NCBI GenBank assembly: GCA_004212795.1
Contig: SHBR01000009.1
Location: 1 to 51,164 of the forward strand
Direction of reading: 5' to 3'
Source of the DNA: Candidatus Thioglobus sp.
GTDB lineage: Bacteria; Pseudomonadota; Gammaproteobacteria; Arenicellales; UBA868
DNA: 51,164 nucleotides
The notes under the pieces are model-generated. The model ran no database searches. It was not told the DNA's origin and was given only the letters and a program-made list of their open reading frames with translations. Below, piece after piece: positions 7,056 through 14,870 of this stretch (position 1 is the first letter of the stretch; each line of letters starts with the position of its first letter). The position numbers and the translations under genes were made by a program.

Positions 7056-7799
7056 GTGAAAAACTCAAACCCACTTGGGTGCAGCGATGCCGAGTGGCAA
7101 GTTCGTTGTGATTTAGCCGCCGCATTTCAACTCTGCTATTACTTTGGCTTTTGTGACCTGGTTTGGACCCACCTTTCGGCGCGAGTGCCGGGTGAGAGAG
7201 ACGTGTTTTTGTTAAACCCGTCCGGCTGCTTGTTTGATGAGGTGACCGCCTCCAATCTCACTAAGGTTGATATCGACGGTAACTCACTAGATGGACAACA
7301 GGTAAACCCTGCAGCTTTTACGATTCATAGCGCGGTGTATCGTGCGGATGATCGGTATCACTGTACAGTTCATTTGCATGGTCAGCATGGGGGTGCGATT
7401 TCAGCGCTGAAGGAAGGTCTTCAACCCGTGCATAACTTCTACTTCGCTATCGGCGACGTGTCCTACCACGACTACGAAGGATTCGCATTTCGCGATGACG
7501 AGGGCAAACGCCTAATTGAAAATCTGGGAAACAATAAAGCGATGATATTGCGAAATCATGGCACGTTGACCGTTGGTGAAACAATTGCCGCTGCATTTAT
7601 ACGCGCTTACTACATCGAAAAATTAAGTGAGATCCAGATTGCGGCGATGTCTTCAGGTCGAGAAATCATCCTCATCGATGAAAAAATATGTCAAGAAGAC
7701 AACGACGCCATTAAACGCTTTGGAGAACCCGGCGCCATTGAATGGCCAGCGCTACTCAGATTATTGTCTCGACAGGGTATTGACGCACACTTAAATTAA
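7056..7799 (+). CDS. Class II aldolase/adducin domain protein
   Basis: This 247-residue protein has the class II aldolase/adducin fold used by fuculose-phosphate aldolase, ribulose-phosphate epimerase and adducin heads. Metal-ligand motifs are visible: HLHGQHGG near residues 108-115 and the later RNHGTLTVGE near 167. The opening DLAAAFQLCYYFGFCDLVWTHLSAR fits the non-sugar-phosphate subgroup of unknown substrate often annotated simply as class II aldolase. The start is GTG at 7056, with AGGA 11 bases upstream, a longish spacing. It follows the acetamidase gene by 62 bases and may be co-transcribed. The reaction is unknown; decarboxylase or aldolase chemistry are both possible for this family. 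Confidence 0.8.
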   Translation: MKNSNPLGCSDAEWQVRCDLAAAFQLCYYFGFCDLVWTHLSARVPGERDVFLLNPSGCLFDEVTASNLTKVDIDGNSLDGQQVNPAAFTIHSAVYRADDRYHCTVHLHGQHGGAISALKEGLQPVHNFYFAIGDVSYHDYEGFAFRDDEGKRLIENLGNNKAMILRNHGTLTVGETIAAAFIRAYYIEKLSEIQIAAMSSGREIILIDEKICQEDNDAIKRFGEPGAIEWPALLRLLSRQGIDAHLN

Positions 7800-7899
7800 C
7801 TTTTTGCATTAGACCTGGACGGTCGATCAAAAAGAAAAACTTGAGTAAAATTTGGCTTGACCAGCAACTATCCAGAGTTTGCTCGCTGTTTAGGTACCG

Positions 7900-8472
7900 T
7901 CAGCGCTCGGAGAGCATTGGCCATGCACCTTTGAGGTAAGCCACCATCGACCAAAGCGTCAGAGCGCCGGCGGCATACAATAGCAACTCGCCCAAAATGA
8001 GCGCCGGAGCCTGCATGCCTGCCTGAGCAAAAAGCAGAACTGTGATGGCTATAAATTGAAGCGTTGTTTTTATCTTCCCAAGCCAGCCCACAGCAACCAC
8101 GCCGCGGTTACCCAACTCTGCCATCCATTCCCTTAAAGCTGAAATTGTAATTTCGCGACCAATAATAATCGCAACGACAATAGTGAAAAGAACAGGACTC
8201 AAGAGTCGTTGTGTCATTTCAGGATCGGCCGCTAACAAAACCAAAACCGCAGAAACCATCAACTTGTCGGCCACGGGATCTAAAAAAGCGCCAAACGCGG
8301 ATTGCTCGTTTCGTTTTCGGGCCAGATAACCATCCGCCCAGTCGGTGACCCCTGCAAGAAGGAATAGTCCCGCGGTCAGATAGCCCGAGCCGCCGATTAG
8401 ATAGACTGCGACCACGACCGGGATGAGCGCTACTCTCAGCAGCGTCAGGATGTTTGCGATTGTCAACGGCAT
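7900..8472 (-). CDS. pgsA: CDP-diacylglycerol-glycerol-3-phosphate 3-phosphatidyltransferase
   Basis: PgsA makes phosphatidylglycerol phosphate from CDP-diacylglycerol and glycerol-3-phosphate, the committed step to phosphatidylglycerol and cardiolipin in the inner membrane. The 190-residue protein has the CDP-alcohol phosphotransferase signature DG-x2-AR-x8-G-x3-D-x3-D as DGYLARKRNEQSAFGAFLDP (about residues 47-66) and five or six hydrophobic helices. The N-terminus MPLTIANILTLLRVALIP is typical. It starts 2 bases after the uvrC stop, and uvrC-pgsA adjacency is common in gammaproteobacteria. No strong terminator is visible in the 100 bases after it. Confidence 0.95.
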   Translation of the reverse strand: MPLTIANILTLLRVALIPVVVAVYLIGGSGYLTAGLFLLAGVTDWADGYLARKRNEQSAFGAFLDPVADKLMVSAVLVLLAADPEMTQRLLSPVLFTIVVAIIIGREITISALREWMAELGNRGVVAVGWLGKIKTTLQFIAITVLLFAQAGMQAPALILGELLLYAAGALTLWSMVAYLKGAWPMLSER

Positions 8473-8474
8473 TG

Positions 8475-10286
8475 CTATTCAGTGCGAAAGTGTTCGATGA
8501 GACGATGAGCGAGATTAACGCTGATTCCTTCGACTTTTACAAGGTCTTCAAGCGACGCATCTTTCAATAGTTTCATCCCACCAAAAAAACGCAGCAGCGC
8601 CTGTCTTTTTTTGGCGCCGATACCGGGGATATCCTCAATCTGGGAGCGGTTGCGAGTCGCCGCCCTTTTCTTTCGGTGGCCCGTAATGGCGAATCGATGG
8701 GCCTCATCCCTTATTTGACGAACCAATAAATGAGCCGGCGACGTGGAGTCCAAGACGATCGGGGCCGAACTGCCAGGCAGAAAAAAACTTTCGCGACCTG
8801 ACTTTCGACCCGCTCCTTTAGCCACGCCCAAGATAGCGATGTCGGTCGCCAAATGGGCTTTTAGGGCATCCATCGCCATCCGAACTTGACCTTTTCCCCC
8901 GTCTATTAAGAGCAAGTCGGGCCGAGTCCCTTCCCCATCCATTACCCTTGCGATGCGCCGATCAATCACCTGCTGCATAGCTCCGAAATCATCACCCGGC
9001 GTAATATCCCGGATATTAAATCTGCGATATTCAGATGGCACCGCCCCGGAGTTGTCAAATACCACGCAAGAAGCGACCGGCGACTCGCCACTGCTATGAC
9101 TGGTATCAAAACACTCGATTCGTTCCAGAGGTTCTTTGCGCCCCAGCAGCGTTTGTAACGCGCTCATTCTTTCTAAATGATCCGCATCCGCTGCAACCTG
9201 CCGACGTAGATGGTCATTGGCATTCAAAAGTGCGATCTCCAGCCATTGTGCCCTTGAGCCTCTCACCTTGCTTTTGACTTTGACCGCACGCTTACCCAAA
9301 CTGCAGAGCGCCTGCTCAAGTAATGACGCGTCCTTAATCCCTGGAGAAACAATAACCTCTGCCGGTACCACATGCGCTTGATAATGCTGGATTAACAGTT
9401 TCTGCAGTACTTCATCAATTGGCCAATCAAGTACGTTCTTTTCAAAAAAATGCCGGCTTCCCAGATTGTGTCCGGCTCGAATCTTCATGATCGAGAAAAG
9501 GACTTGCTCGGCAGCACTAAGGATGGTGACCACATCTGCGTCCTGCTTGCCACCCGAAATGTACTGACGCTCCTGGAGCCGTCGAATCGCCAGGATCCGG
9601 TCCCGATAGAGTGCGGCCTCTTCAAAATCAAGATTTTCTGACGCTAAATCCATCGCCCGAGCAAAATTATCACTGATTTCGTTTTCCTTGCCGTTCAGGA
9701 TCTTAACCACCCTGCCGACGTCGTCTCGATAGTCGGACTCCGATATCAACTTTACGCAAGGGCCCGAGCATCGCTTGATTTGATATTGAAGGCACGGTCT
9801 GCTTCGGTTCCTGAATGTATTGTTATCGCATTGGCGGACCGGGATAATTTTCTGAAGTTGCGCAAGCATAGTCCGAACCGCACCCGCGCTCGCATAAGGA
9901 CCAAACAACTTATCTTTTACATTCGTACGGCCTCGATACAACGAAAGACGCGGATATTGCTCGGTCAGGGATAGTCGCAAATAGGGATAGCTTTTATCAT
10001 CACGGAGCAAAATATTATATTTTGGGCGAAGCGTTTTAATGAGGTTGCTTTCAAGCAGCAGCGCTTCAGTTTCAGTGCGGGTGCGATGAATTTCGATATC
10101 CTCAACATCCGACATCATAAGCTGAACTCGGGTGCTCTCGTGCGGCACCTTAAAATAACTGCCCACCCTTGCCCGTAGACTTCGTGCTTTTCCGACATAT
10201 AAAACCCGTTGTGCATCGTCCCTCATCACATACACCCCGGGGGTGCGGGCGAGGCTTGCCAGAAACGGTTTGTGATCTATCGACAT
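8475..10286 (-). CDS. uvrC: UvrABC excinuclease subunit C
   Basis: UvrC makes both incisions around bulky DNA lesions after UvrB loading. The 603-residue protein shows the N-terminal GIY-YIG nuclease (TPGVYVMRDDAQRVLYVGKA, about residues 14-33), a Cys-rich segment (CLQYQIKRCSGPCV, about 165-178), the UVR domain that contacts UvrB (about 200-235), the RNase H-like 5'-incision domain with FDTSHSSGE near 393 and LLIDGGKGQ near 462, and C-terminal helix-hairpin-helix repeats (IEDIPGIGAKKR...LVKVEGIS). The length matches the family. It is flanked within 2 bases on each side by pgsA and the uracil-DNA glycosylase, so the three form an operon. Confidence 0.97.
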   Translation of the reverse strand: MSIDHKPFLASLARTPGVYVMRDDAQRVLYVGKARSLRARVGSYFKVPHESTRVQLMMSDVEDIEIHRTRTETEALLLESNLIKTLRPKYNILLRDDKSYPYLRLSLTEQYPRLSLYRGRTNVKDKLFGPYASAGAVRTMLAQLQKIIPVRQCDNNTFRNRSRPCLQYQIKRCSGPCVKLISESDYRDDVGRVVKILNGKENEISDNFARAMDLASENLDFEEAALYRDRILAIRRLQERQYISGGKQDADVVTILSAAEQVLFSIMKIRAGHNLGSRHFFEKNVLDWPIDEVLQKLLIQHYQAHVVPAEVIVSPGIKDASLLEQALCSLGKRAVKVKSKVRGSRAQWLEIALLNANDHLRRQVAADADHLERMSALQTLLGRKEPLERIECFDTSHSSGESPVASCVVFDNSGAVPSEYRRFNIRDITPGDDFGAMQQVIDRRIARVMDGEGTRPDLLLIDGGKGQVRMAMDALKAHLATDIAILGVAKGAGRKSGRESFFLPGSSAPIVLDSTSPAHLLVRQIRDEAHRFAITGHRKKRAATRNRSQIEDIPGIGAKKRQALLRFFGGMKLLKDASLEDLVKVEGISVNLAHRLIEHFRTE

Positions 10287-10288
10287 TG

Positions 10289-10933
10289 TTATGAGGTTAG
10301 CGCTTTCGCTCGTTTGAAAATTTCTTCGAACATCTTCTGGTTAAGTCTCCCCGTTTGTGTGTTGTAGCGGCTGCAGTGATAACTTGAGAGTATTTTTCTT
10401 CCGCCCGCAAGGTCATATTCTGTTCCGTGACCAAAAGACAACTTTGCTATGGAAAGTCCAAACGCTCGCACGATGCTATCGTGGGAGATCTTGCCAAGGG
10501 CAATGATGACTGCGCCGTTCGGTAACCCGTCAAGCTCGGATTTCAGAAAACTTCGACACGTATTGACTTCGCTCGCCACGGGCTTATTCTGGGGAGGTAA
10601 ACATTTCACCGCGTTGGTGATCCGACACTTAGAAAGCACGAGGTTGTCCCCGGGCGACGACTCGGAGGCAGACGAGAATCCAAACTTATGCAAGGTCTTA
10701 AAAAGCATGATCCCTGCATGATCTCCGGTAAAGGGTCGCCCCGTCGCATTTGCCCCATGAAGGCCGGGAGCGAGACCCACAATCAATAGTTCAGGCCGAG
10801 TCACCCCAAACGGGGGAACCGGTTTGCATTCATATGTGGGGAAGCGATCCTGAACTTCGGTTAAGAAACCAGCCAGTCGAGGACAACTTTTGCAGTTTGG
10901 ATCGTACTCTCTTAAAGAAAAGCGCTTCTTCAC
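10289..10933 (-). CDS. Family 5 uracil-DNA glycosylase (UdgB-type, Fe-S)
   Basis: This 214-residue protein removes uracil, and in characterised relatives also hypoxanthine and other deaminated bases, from DNA. It has the iron-sulfur cysteines (C-K-S-C at 14-17 plus later cysteines in the CLPPQNKPV and NTCRSF segments) and the family 5 catalytic region LIVGLAPGLHGANATGRPFTGD (about 50-71), with the conserved GLHGAN and RPFTGD. The C-terminal SSYHCSRYNTQTGR fits the family. The GTG start at 10933 has no clear Shine-Dalgarno. It is the first gene before uvrC (2-base gap). In many gammaproteobacteria the gene before uvrC is the response regulator uvrY/gacA, which is absent here. Confidence 0.88.
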   Translation of the reverse strand: MKKRFSLREYDPNCKSCPRLAGFLTEVQDRFPTYECKPVPPFGVTRPELLIVGLAPGLHGANATGRPFTGDHAGIMLFKTLHKFGFSSASESSPGDNLVLSKCRITNAVKCLPPQNKPVASEVNTCRSFLKSELDGLPNGAVIIALGKISHDSIVRAFGLSIAKLSFGHGTEYDLAGGRKILSSYHCSRYNTQTGRLNQKMFEEIFKRAKALTS

Positions 10934-10969
10934 AAATTTAATTCCGTCGGTTTTTATTGCGCGGGTTGG

Positions 10970-10998
10970 TTGTTGCTATTACAGCAAATCTTTAAAAT
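10970..10998 (+). promoter_or_regulatory. Candidate sigma-70 promoter for efp
   Basis: TTGTTG (10970-10975) and TAAAAT (10993-10998) are 17 bases apart and would place transcription start about 25 bases before the efp ATG. The -35 is a weak match and the -10 a good one. Confidence 0.4.
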
Positions 10999-11029
10999 GC
11001 AGGGCGCACTTTTAACATCTAATTATCTT

Positions 11030-11596
11030 ATGAAAATATCAGCTTCTGACGTTCGGATTGGCAATTTGGTTGAGTATCAGGGAAAACTCTGGCGAATTTT
11101 AAAAAAATCCCATGTGAAGCCGGGGAAAGGAGGTGCTTTCGCCCAGCTCGAAATGAAGGCTATTTCAGATAACACTAAACTCAACGAACGTTTTCGATCT
11201 GAAGATAAACTGGAAAAAGCCCACGTTGAACCCAGACAAATGCAATATCTGTATCCTGATGGCCAGGACTTTGTCTTTATGGACCTCGAAACATTTGAGC
11301 AAATGTCGATTGCAAACGATGATCTGACGGGCCAGGCTGACTTTCTGCTACCCAACGAGGAAGTGCAAATTAACTTCTACAACGAACAGCCAATCGGGAT
11401 TGAGTTACCCGCGAGCGTTGTCATGAAGGTCGAGGAAACTGAAACGGTCGTTAAAGGTCAAACCGCAGCCGGATCAGGTAAACCCGCGATCGTTGAAACC
11501 GGGCTACGAGTGATTGTGCCTCCATTTGTAAATACAGGTGACAAAATCAGAATCAATACCGATACCGGGGAGTATATGGAACGGGCCGATAGTTAA
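11030..11596 (+). CDS. efp: Translation elongation factor P
   Basis: EF-P binds stalled ribosomes and speeds peptide bonds at consecutive prolines. I place the start at ATG 11030 (188 aa, MKISASDVRIGN), which matches the family N-terminus; upstream in-frame starts would add residues that EF-P lacks. No clear Shine-Dalgarno is visible. The three-domain layout is intact: KOW-like domain I with the tip loop KPGKGGAF, where Lys33 is the residue usually beta-lysylated by EpmA, then the two OB domains ending with the family signature FVNTGDKIRINTDTGEY. The gene diverges from the glycosylase-uvrC operon and is convergent with nagZ, whose stop lies only 7 bases away. Confidence 0.96.
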   Translation: MKISASDVRIGNLVEYQGKLWRILKKSHVKPGKGGAFAQLEMKAISDNTKLNERFRSEDKLEKAHVEPRQMQYLYPDGQDFVFMDLETFEQMSIANDDLTGQADFLLPNEEVQINFYNEQPIGIELPASVVMKVEETETVVKGQTAAGSGKPAIVETGLRVIVPPFVNTGDKIRINTDTGEYMERADS

Positions 11597-11603
11597 TCGC
11601 GTC

Positions 11604-12632
11604 CTAATGCTCTAGATTTAATTCCAGAATTTTCTGTCTTGCCGCATTAAATCTATCGTCGTGTTGTAAAAATTCCTGGCCCCCTTGCATTTTACTTAAA
11701 CGCTCTAGCGATTCTTCAGAGAGTTGGGGTAGACGCGAACGGCTCAACACTTCATCGGCGGCGTGATCACTGTTACACAAAAGGACCAGGTCACACCCCG
11801 CTCGTCTTGCGGCAATTACTCTCTCAACCGGATCCCCAAACTGGGATAACGCTCCCATCATAATATCGTCGGAGACGATTAGCCCGTTAAACCGAAGTCG
11901 ATGTCGAAGCTCTTTATGGATAAATAAGCTTGAAAATGTCGCGGGCAGTTTGTCAATGTTGGGAAACACAACGTGGCAGGTCATGACCGCGTTTATGCCT
12001 TGTGATTCCATATCCTGATAAACGGCCATGTCTCTGAGTCGAACCTCCTCTAGCTGCCGACCGTCGCTTGGCAGGTCAAAGTGGGGGTCGTCGACCACCC
12101 CACTGTGTCCCGGAAAATGCTTGACGACCGCTTGCATGCCCATCTCACTTAAACCGCGAGCAAGGGCGCGAGATAAAGCGCTGACGACTTCAGGTGAGCG
12201 ATGGAATGATCTTCGTCCAATTGCGATATTTGGTGATTCAAGATCAACAACAGGGGTAAAACTGAAGTCCACCCCAACAGCCCTTAATTCATAACCCAGC
12301 ACTCGCCCGATATCTAGCGCAAGTTGTAACCCGCTGTCCACGTTGTGGTCAAACGCCTCGCCAACTGTCGCCATATTAGGCAAAACCGTGAATTCGTTTT
12401 TAAACCGTTGTACAACTCCTCCCTCCTGATCTACTGCAACCAGTAACGAAGGGTGTCTTAGATCATGGATTTCCTGAATCAACTCGATCAATTGCTGCCG
12501 ATTTTCATAATTGCGTGAAAATAAAATCACTCCGCCAATGTCGGGGTGAGCCAAGCGATGTCGGCTTTGATGATCCAGTGCGATGCCTTCGATACTGATC
12601 ATCAATTGGCCTAAAGCCAGGGGGGTATTCAT
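11604..12632 (-). CDS. nagZ: Beta-N-acetylglucosaminidase (cell-wall recycling)
   Basis: NagZ, a cytoplasmic family GH3 enzyme, removes GlcNAc from imported anhydro-muropeptides. The 342-residue protein has the substrate-binding KHFPGHSGVVDDPHFDLP loop (about 168-185), containing the Asp/His pair used as general acid/base, and the SDDIMMGAL segment near 247-255 with the nucleophile Asp. The N-terminus GQLMISIEGIALD and GGVILFSRNYENRQQL match the family. It starts at ATG 12632, 2 bases after the phosphatase stop, at the distal end of the long minus-strand envelope block. Confidence 0.95.
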   Translation of the reverse strand: MNTPLALGQLMISIEGIALDHQSRHRLAHPDIGGVILFSRNYENRQQLIELIQEIHDLRHPSLLVAVDQEGGVVQRFKNEFTVLPNMATVGEAFDHNVDSGLQLALDIGRVLGYELRAVGVDFSFTPVVDLESPNIAIGRRSFHRSPEVVSALSRALARGLSEMGMQAVVKHFPGHSGVVDDPHFDLPSDGRQLEEVRLRDMAVYQDMESQGINAVMTCHVVFPNIDKLPATFSSLFIHKELRHRLRFNGLIVSDDIMMGALSQFGDPVERVIAARRAGCDLVLLCNSDHAADEVLSRSRLPQLSEESLERLSKMQGGQEFLQHDDRFNAARQKILELNLEH

Positions 12633-12634
12633 GC

Positions 12635-13123
12635 TTAAATTTCTGTTGGTCGGGCCTTAATAGCTTCTAAAAAGGAACTGCTTCCCTCCTCGATAAGATC
12701 AAGAACCCGACTGAAGCCATCAACCCCGCCATAATAAGGGTCAGGTACAACCTGCCCATAATGCTCAACGGTGAAATTTAAAAGAAGGTCAACGACCGCT
12801 GTCGCGGCGTCAGGCCGAACAGAGATTAAATCGTCCAGGTTGTCGTGGTCCATTACCAGAATATAGTCAAAAACAAAAAAATCATTAGGTAGCACCTTTC
12901 GGCCGACTAGCGTTGAAATATCGATACCTCGCGCCAGCGCTGCCGATTGCGCGCGGGGATCAGGCGACCTGCCGATGTGATAATCGCGCGTCCCTGCCGA
13001 GTCGACCAAGAATTGGCCCGACAATCCCTCGCCCTCAATCAAATGTCGAAAAACCCCCTCCGCTGAAGGAGAGCGACAAATATTGCCCATACAAACAAAC
13101 AATACAGAAGTATTTTGAAGCAT
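12635..13123 (-). CDS. Low-molecular-weight protein-tyrosine phosphatase
   Basis: The protein (162 aa from the ATG at 13123) carries the phosphatase loop C-X5-R-S as CMGNICRS (Cys11, Arg17) near its N-terminus and the general-acid motif DPYYGG near residues 117-122. Such enzymes act on phosphotyrosine of bacterial kinases such as Wzc, or on arginine phosphate in some groups; the substrate here is unknown. A GGAG about 9 bases upstream supports ATG 13123 over the TTG one codon earlier. It begins 6 bases after kdsB, and the kdsB-ptpA order is also found in Pseudomonas. Confidence 0.92.
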   Translation of the reverse strand: MLQNTSVLFVCMGNICRSPSAEGVFRHLIEGEGLSGQFLVDSAGTRDYHIGRSPDPRAQSAALARGIDISTLVGRKVLPNDFFVFDYILVMDHDNLDDLISVRPDAATAVVDLLLNFTVEHYGQVVPDPYYGGVDGFSRVLDLIEEGSSSFLEAIKARPTEI

Positions 13124-13129
13124 CAAATT

Positions 13130-13894
13130 CTACTCCGACCGACTGAATAACCGAATGGCAGCTTCGAGATCATCGAGTGTGTCCACACCAGAGGATGGCG
13201 CCTCGCGCGCATCAACAACCACTATCCTGTCACCGCGCCATAAAGCTCGCAACTGTTCCAGTCGCTCAGAGCCCTCAAGCGGTGTTACCGGCTCTGCAGT
13301 AAATTTATGAAGGTAACGAACGCGATAAGCGTAAATGCCGATATGTCGGCGCGCTAATCGCCAGGGCACACGGTCAGGGCCACCCTCTGCATCACTGCGC
13401 GCGAACGGAATTCCCGCTCTCGAAAAATAGAGCGCAAAGTTTTTTTTGTCTGTAACAACTTTGACCACGGCAGGATCAATAAATTGTCCGGGATTATCAA
13501 GGCCGGTTGCCGCGGTCGCGACACTCGCCGAAGGATTAGCAACCAATGCTTCTACAACCTGATCAATTAACGCGCCCGGCATATCAGGCTCGTCTCCTTG
13601 AACATTGACCACAATTTCATCAGCATCAAGCTCGAGTGAGGTCGCGGCTTCAGCGACACGATCCGTGCCACTCTGGTGCGAGACCGAAGTTAAACAGACC
13701 TCTCCTCCGAAACCATGGACGACTTGACTGATTCCATCATCATCAGTTGCAACGACAATTCGAGTCGCGGAAGACGTCTTCACCGTTTCGTACGTACGCT
13801 GAATTAATGGTTTACCTGCTACATCCCGCAAGGGTTTCCCCGGGAGTCGTAAGGACGCAAACCGCGCAGGAACGATCACAGTGAACTCAACCAT
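13130..13894 (-). CDS. kdsB: 3-deoxy-manno-octulosonate cytidylyltransferase
   Basis: KdsB activates KDO to CMP-KDO for lipopolysaccharide inner-core synthesis. The 254-residue protein begins FTVIVPARFASLRLPGKPLR, the nucleotide-binding signature, and has the metal-binding VNVQGDEPDM segment near residue 95 and RHIGIYAYR near 187. The ATG at 13894 overlaps the end of lpxK by 8 bases. In many gammaproteobacteria a small trm112 (ycaR) gene sits between lpxK and kdsB; here there is no room for it. Confidence 0.97.
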   Translation of the reverse strand: MVEFTVIVPARFASLRLPGKPLRDVAGKPLIQRTYETVKTSSATRIVVATDDDGISQVVHGFGGEVCLTSVSHQSGTDRVAEAATSLELDADEIVVNVQGDEPDMPGALIDQVVEALVANPSASVATAATGLDNPGQFIDPAVVKVVTDKKNFALYFSRAGIPFARSDAEGGPDRVPWRLARRHIGIYAYRVRYLHKFTAEPVTPLEGSERLEQLRALWRGDRIVVVDAREAPSSGVDTLDDLEAAIRLFSRSE

Positions 13895-14870
13895 TTGCGA
13901 TCCTTTGCCCTATGATGCGCTCAATATTTTCAATTAACTGATCGGGGAGTATGATTTCCTGGTCTACCGCCCACCAGCTTTTTTGCGCAAATTCACGACA
14001 CTTAACTTCGTCTTTAGTGGTCATCAATACGGTACGATCTGCAGGGAAATCTCCGGTGGTGAAGTGATGGTGATCACTAAAGGCTAGAGCTTCTAATTCG
14101 ATCGATTTTGCCGCCAGCCCATTGAAGAAACGGTCGGGATGATGGATGCCAGCGACAGCAACGACGGATACCCCTTCAAAGTCGCCTAGATCTTTCTCTT
14201 CACCATCGATCATATTGCGGGCTCGGGATAGATTCGATACGACAAGTATCTCCCCCGCCTCTGCTGACCCGTTTCGTCTTATTTGGATATCGAATGCCCT
14301 CAGGCGGGACCGCGGCTCTCGGAGTGGGCCGGCCGGTAATAGAAGTCCGTTTCCGTAACTGAACTCGCCGTCGACGACTGAGATTTCAACTGCTCGCCCC
14401 ATTGCGAAATGCTGTAGACCGTCATCGGATAAAATGAGATCGACTTCACTTTTTAAGAGGGTCTTGATCGCAAGCGCCCGATCAGGATAGGTCACGACGG
14501 GTAGACCGGTCTGCTGTGATATCAGAACAGGCTCATCTCCTACTTTTCGAGGGTCGCTATCGGGGGTTACTTCTGTGGGCTCGGTTAGTTTTGCGCCATA
14601 ACCTCGGGAGATAATTCCGGGATTCCAACCTCTGGATTGAAGCGCGCGCGCAAGCTCAATAATGATAGGTGTTTTTCCCGTGCCCCCCACTGTAATGTTT
14701 CCAACCACCACAATGGGTACCGGCGCATGATATACCGACAAGACGCCCAATTTATAAGCCCAACGACGGAGGGTGATGATGATGTAATAGATAAGGCTCA
14801 ACGGAATCAGCAGAGCCGTCACAACGCTAATACCCTGCCAAGACCGCTGTAACGCCGAGACAAGGTTCAT
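13887..14870 (-). CDS. lpxK: Tetraacyldisaccharide 4'-kinase
   Basis: LpxK phosphorylates the 4' position of the lipid A precursor at the inner membrane. The 327-residue protein has an N-terminal membrane-associated helix (about 15-35) and the Walker A region VGNITVGGTGKTPIII (about 55-70). DDGLQH near 146-151 and GISRGYG near 86 are also family motifs. The ATG overlaps the msbA stop by 4 bases (ATGA), and the 3' end overlaps kdsB by 8, so msbA-lpxK-kdsB are translationally coupled as part of one lipid A operon. Confidence 0.97.
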   Translation of the reverse strand: MNLVSALQRSWQGISVVTALLIPLSLIYYIIITLRRWAYKLGVLSVYHAPVPIVVVGNITVGGTGKTPIIIELARALQSRGWNPGIISRGYGAKLTEPTEVTPDSDPRKVGDEPVLISQQTGLPVVTYPDRALAIKTLLKSEVDLILSDDGLQHFAMGRAVEISVVDGEFSYGNGLLLPAGPLREPRSRLRAFDIQIRRNGSAEAGEILVVSNLSRARNMIDGEEKDLGDFEGVSVVAVAGIHHPDRFFNGLAAKSIELEALAFSDHHHFTTGDFPADRTVLMTTKDEVKCREFAQKSWWAVDQEIILPDQLIENIERIIGQRIANG

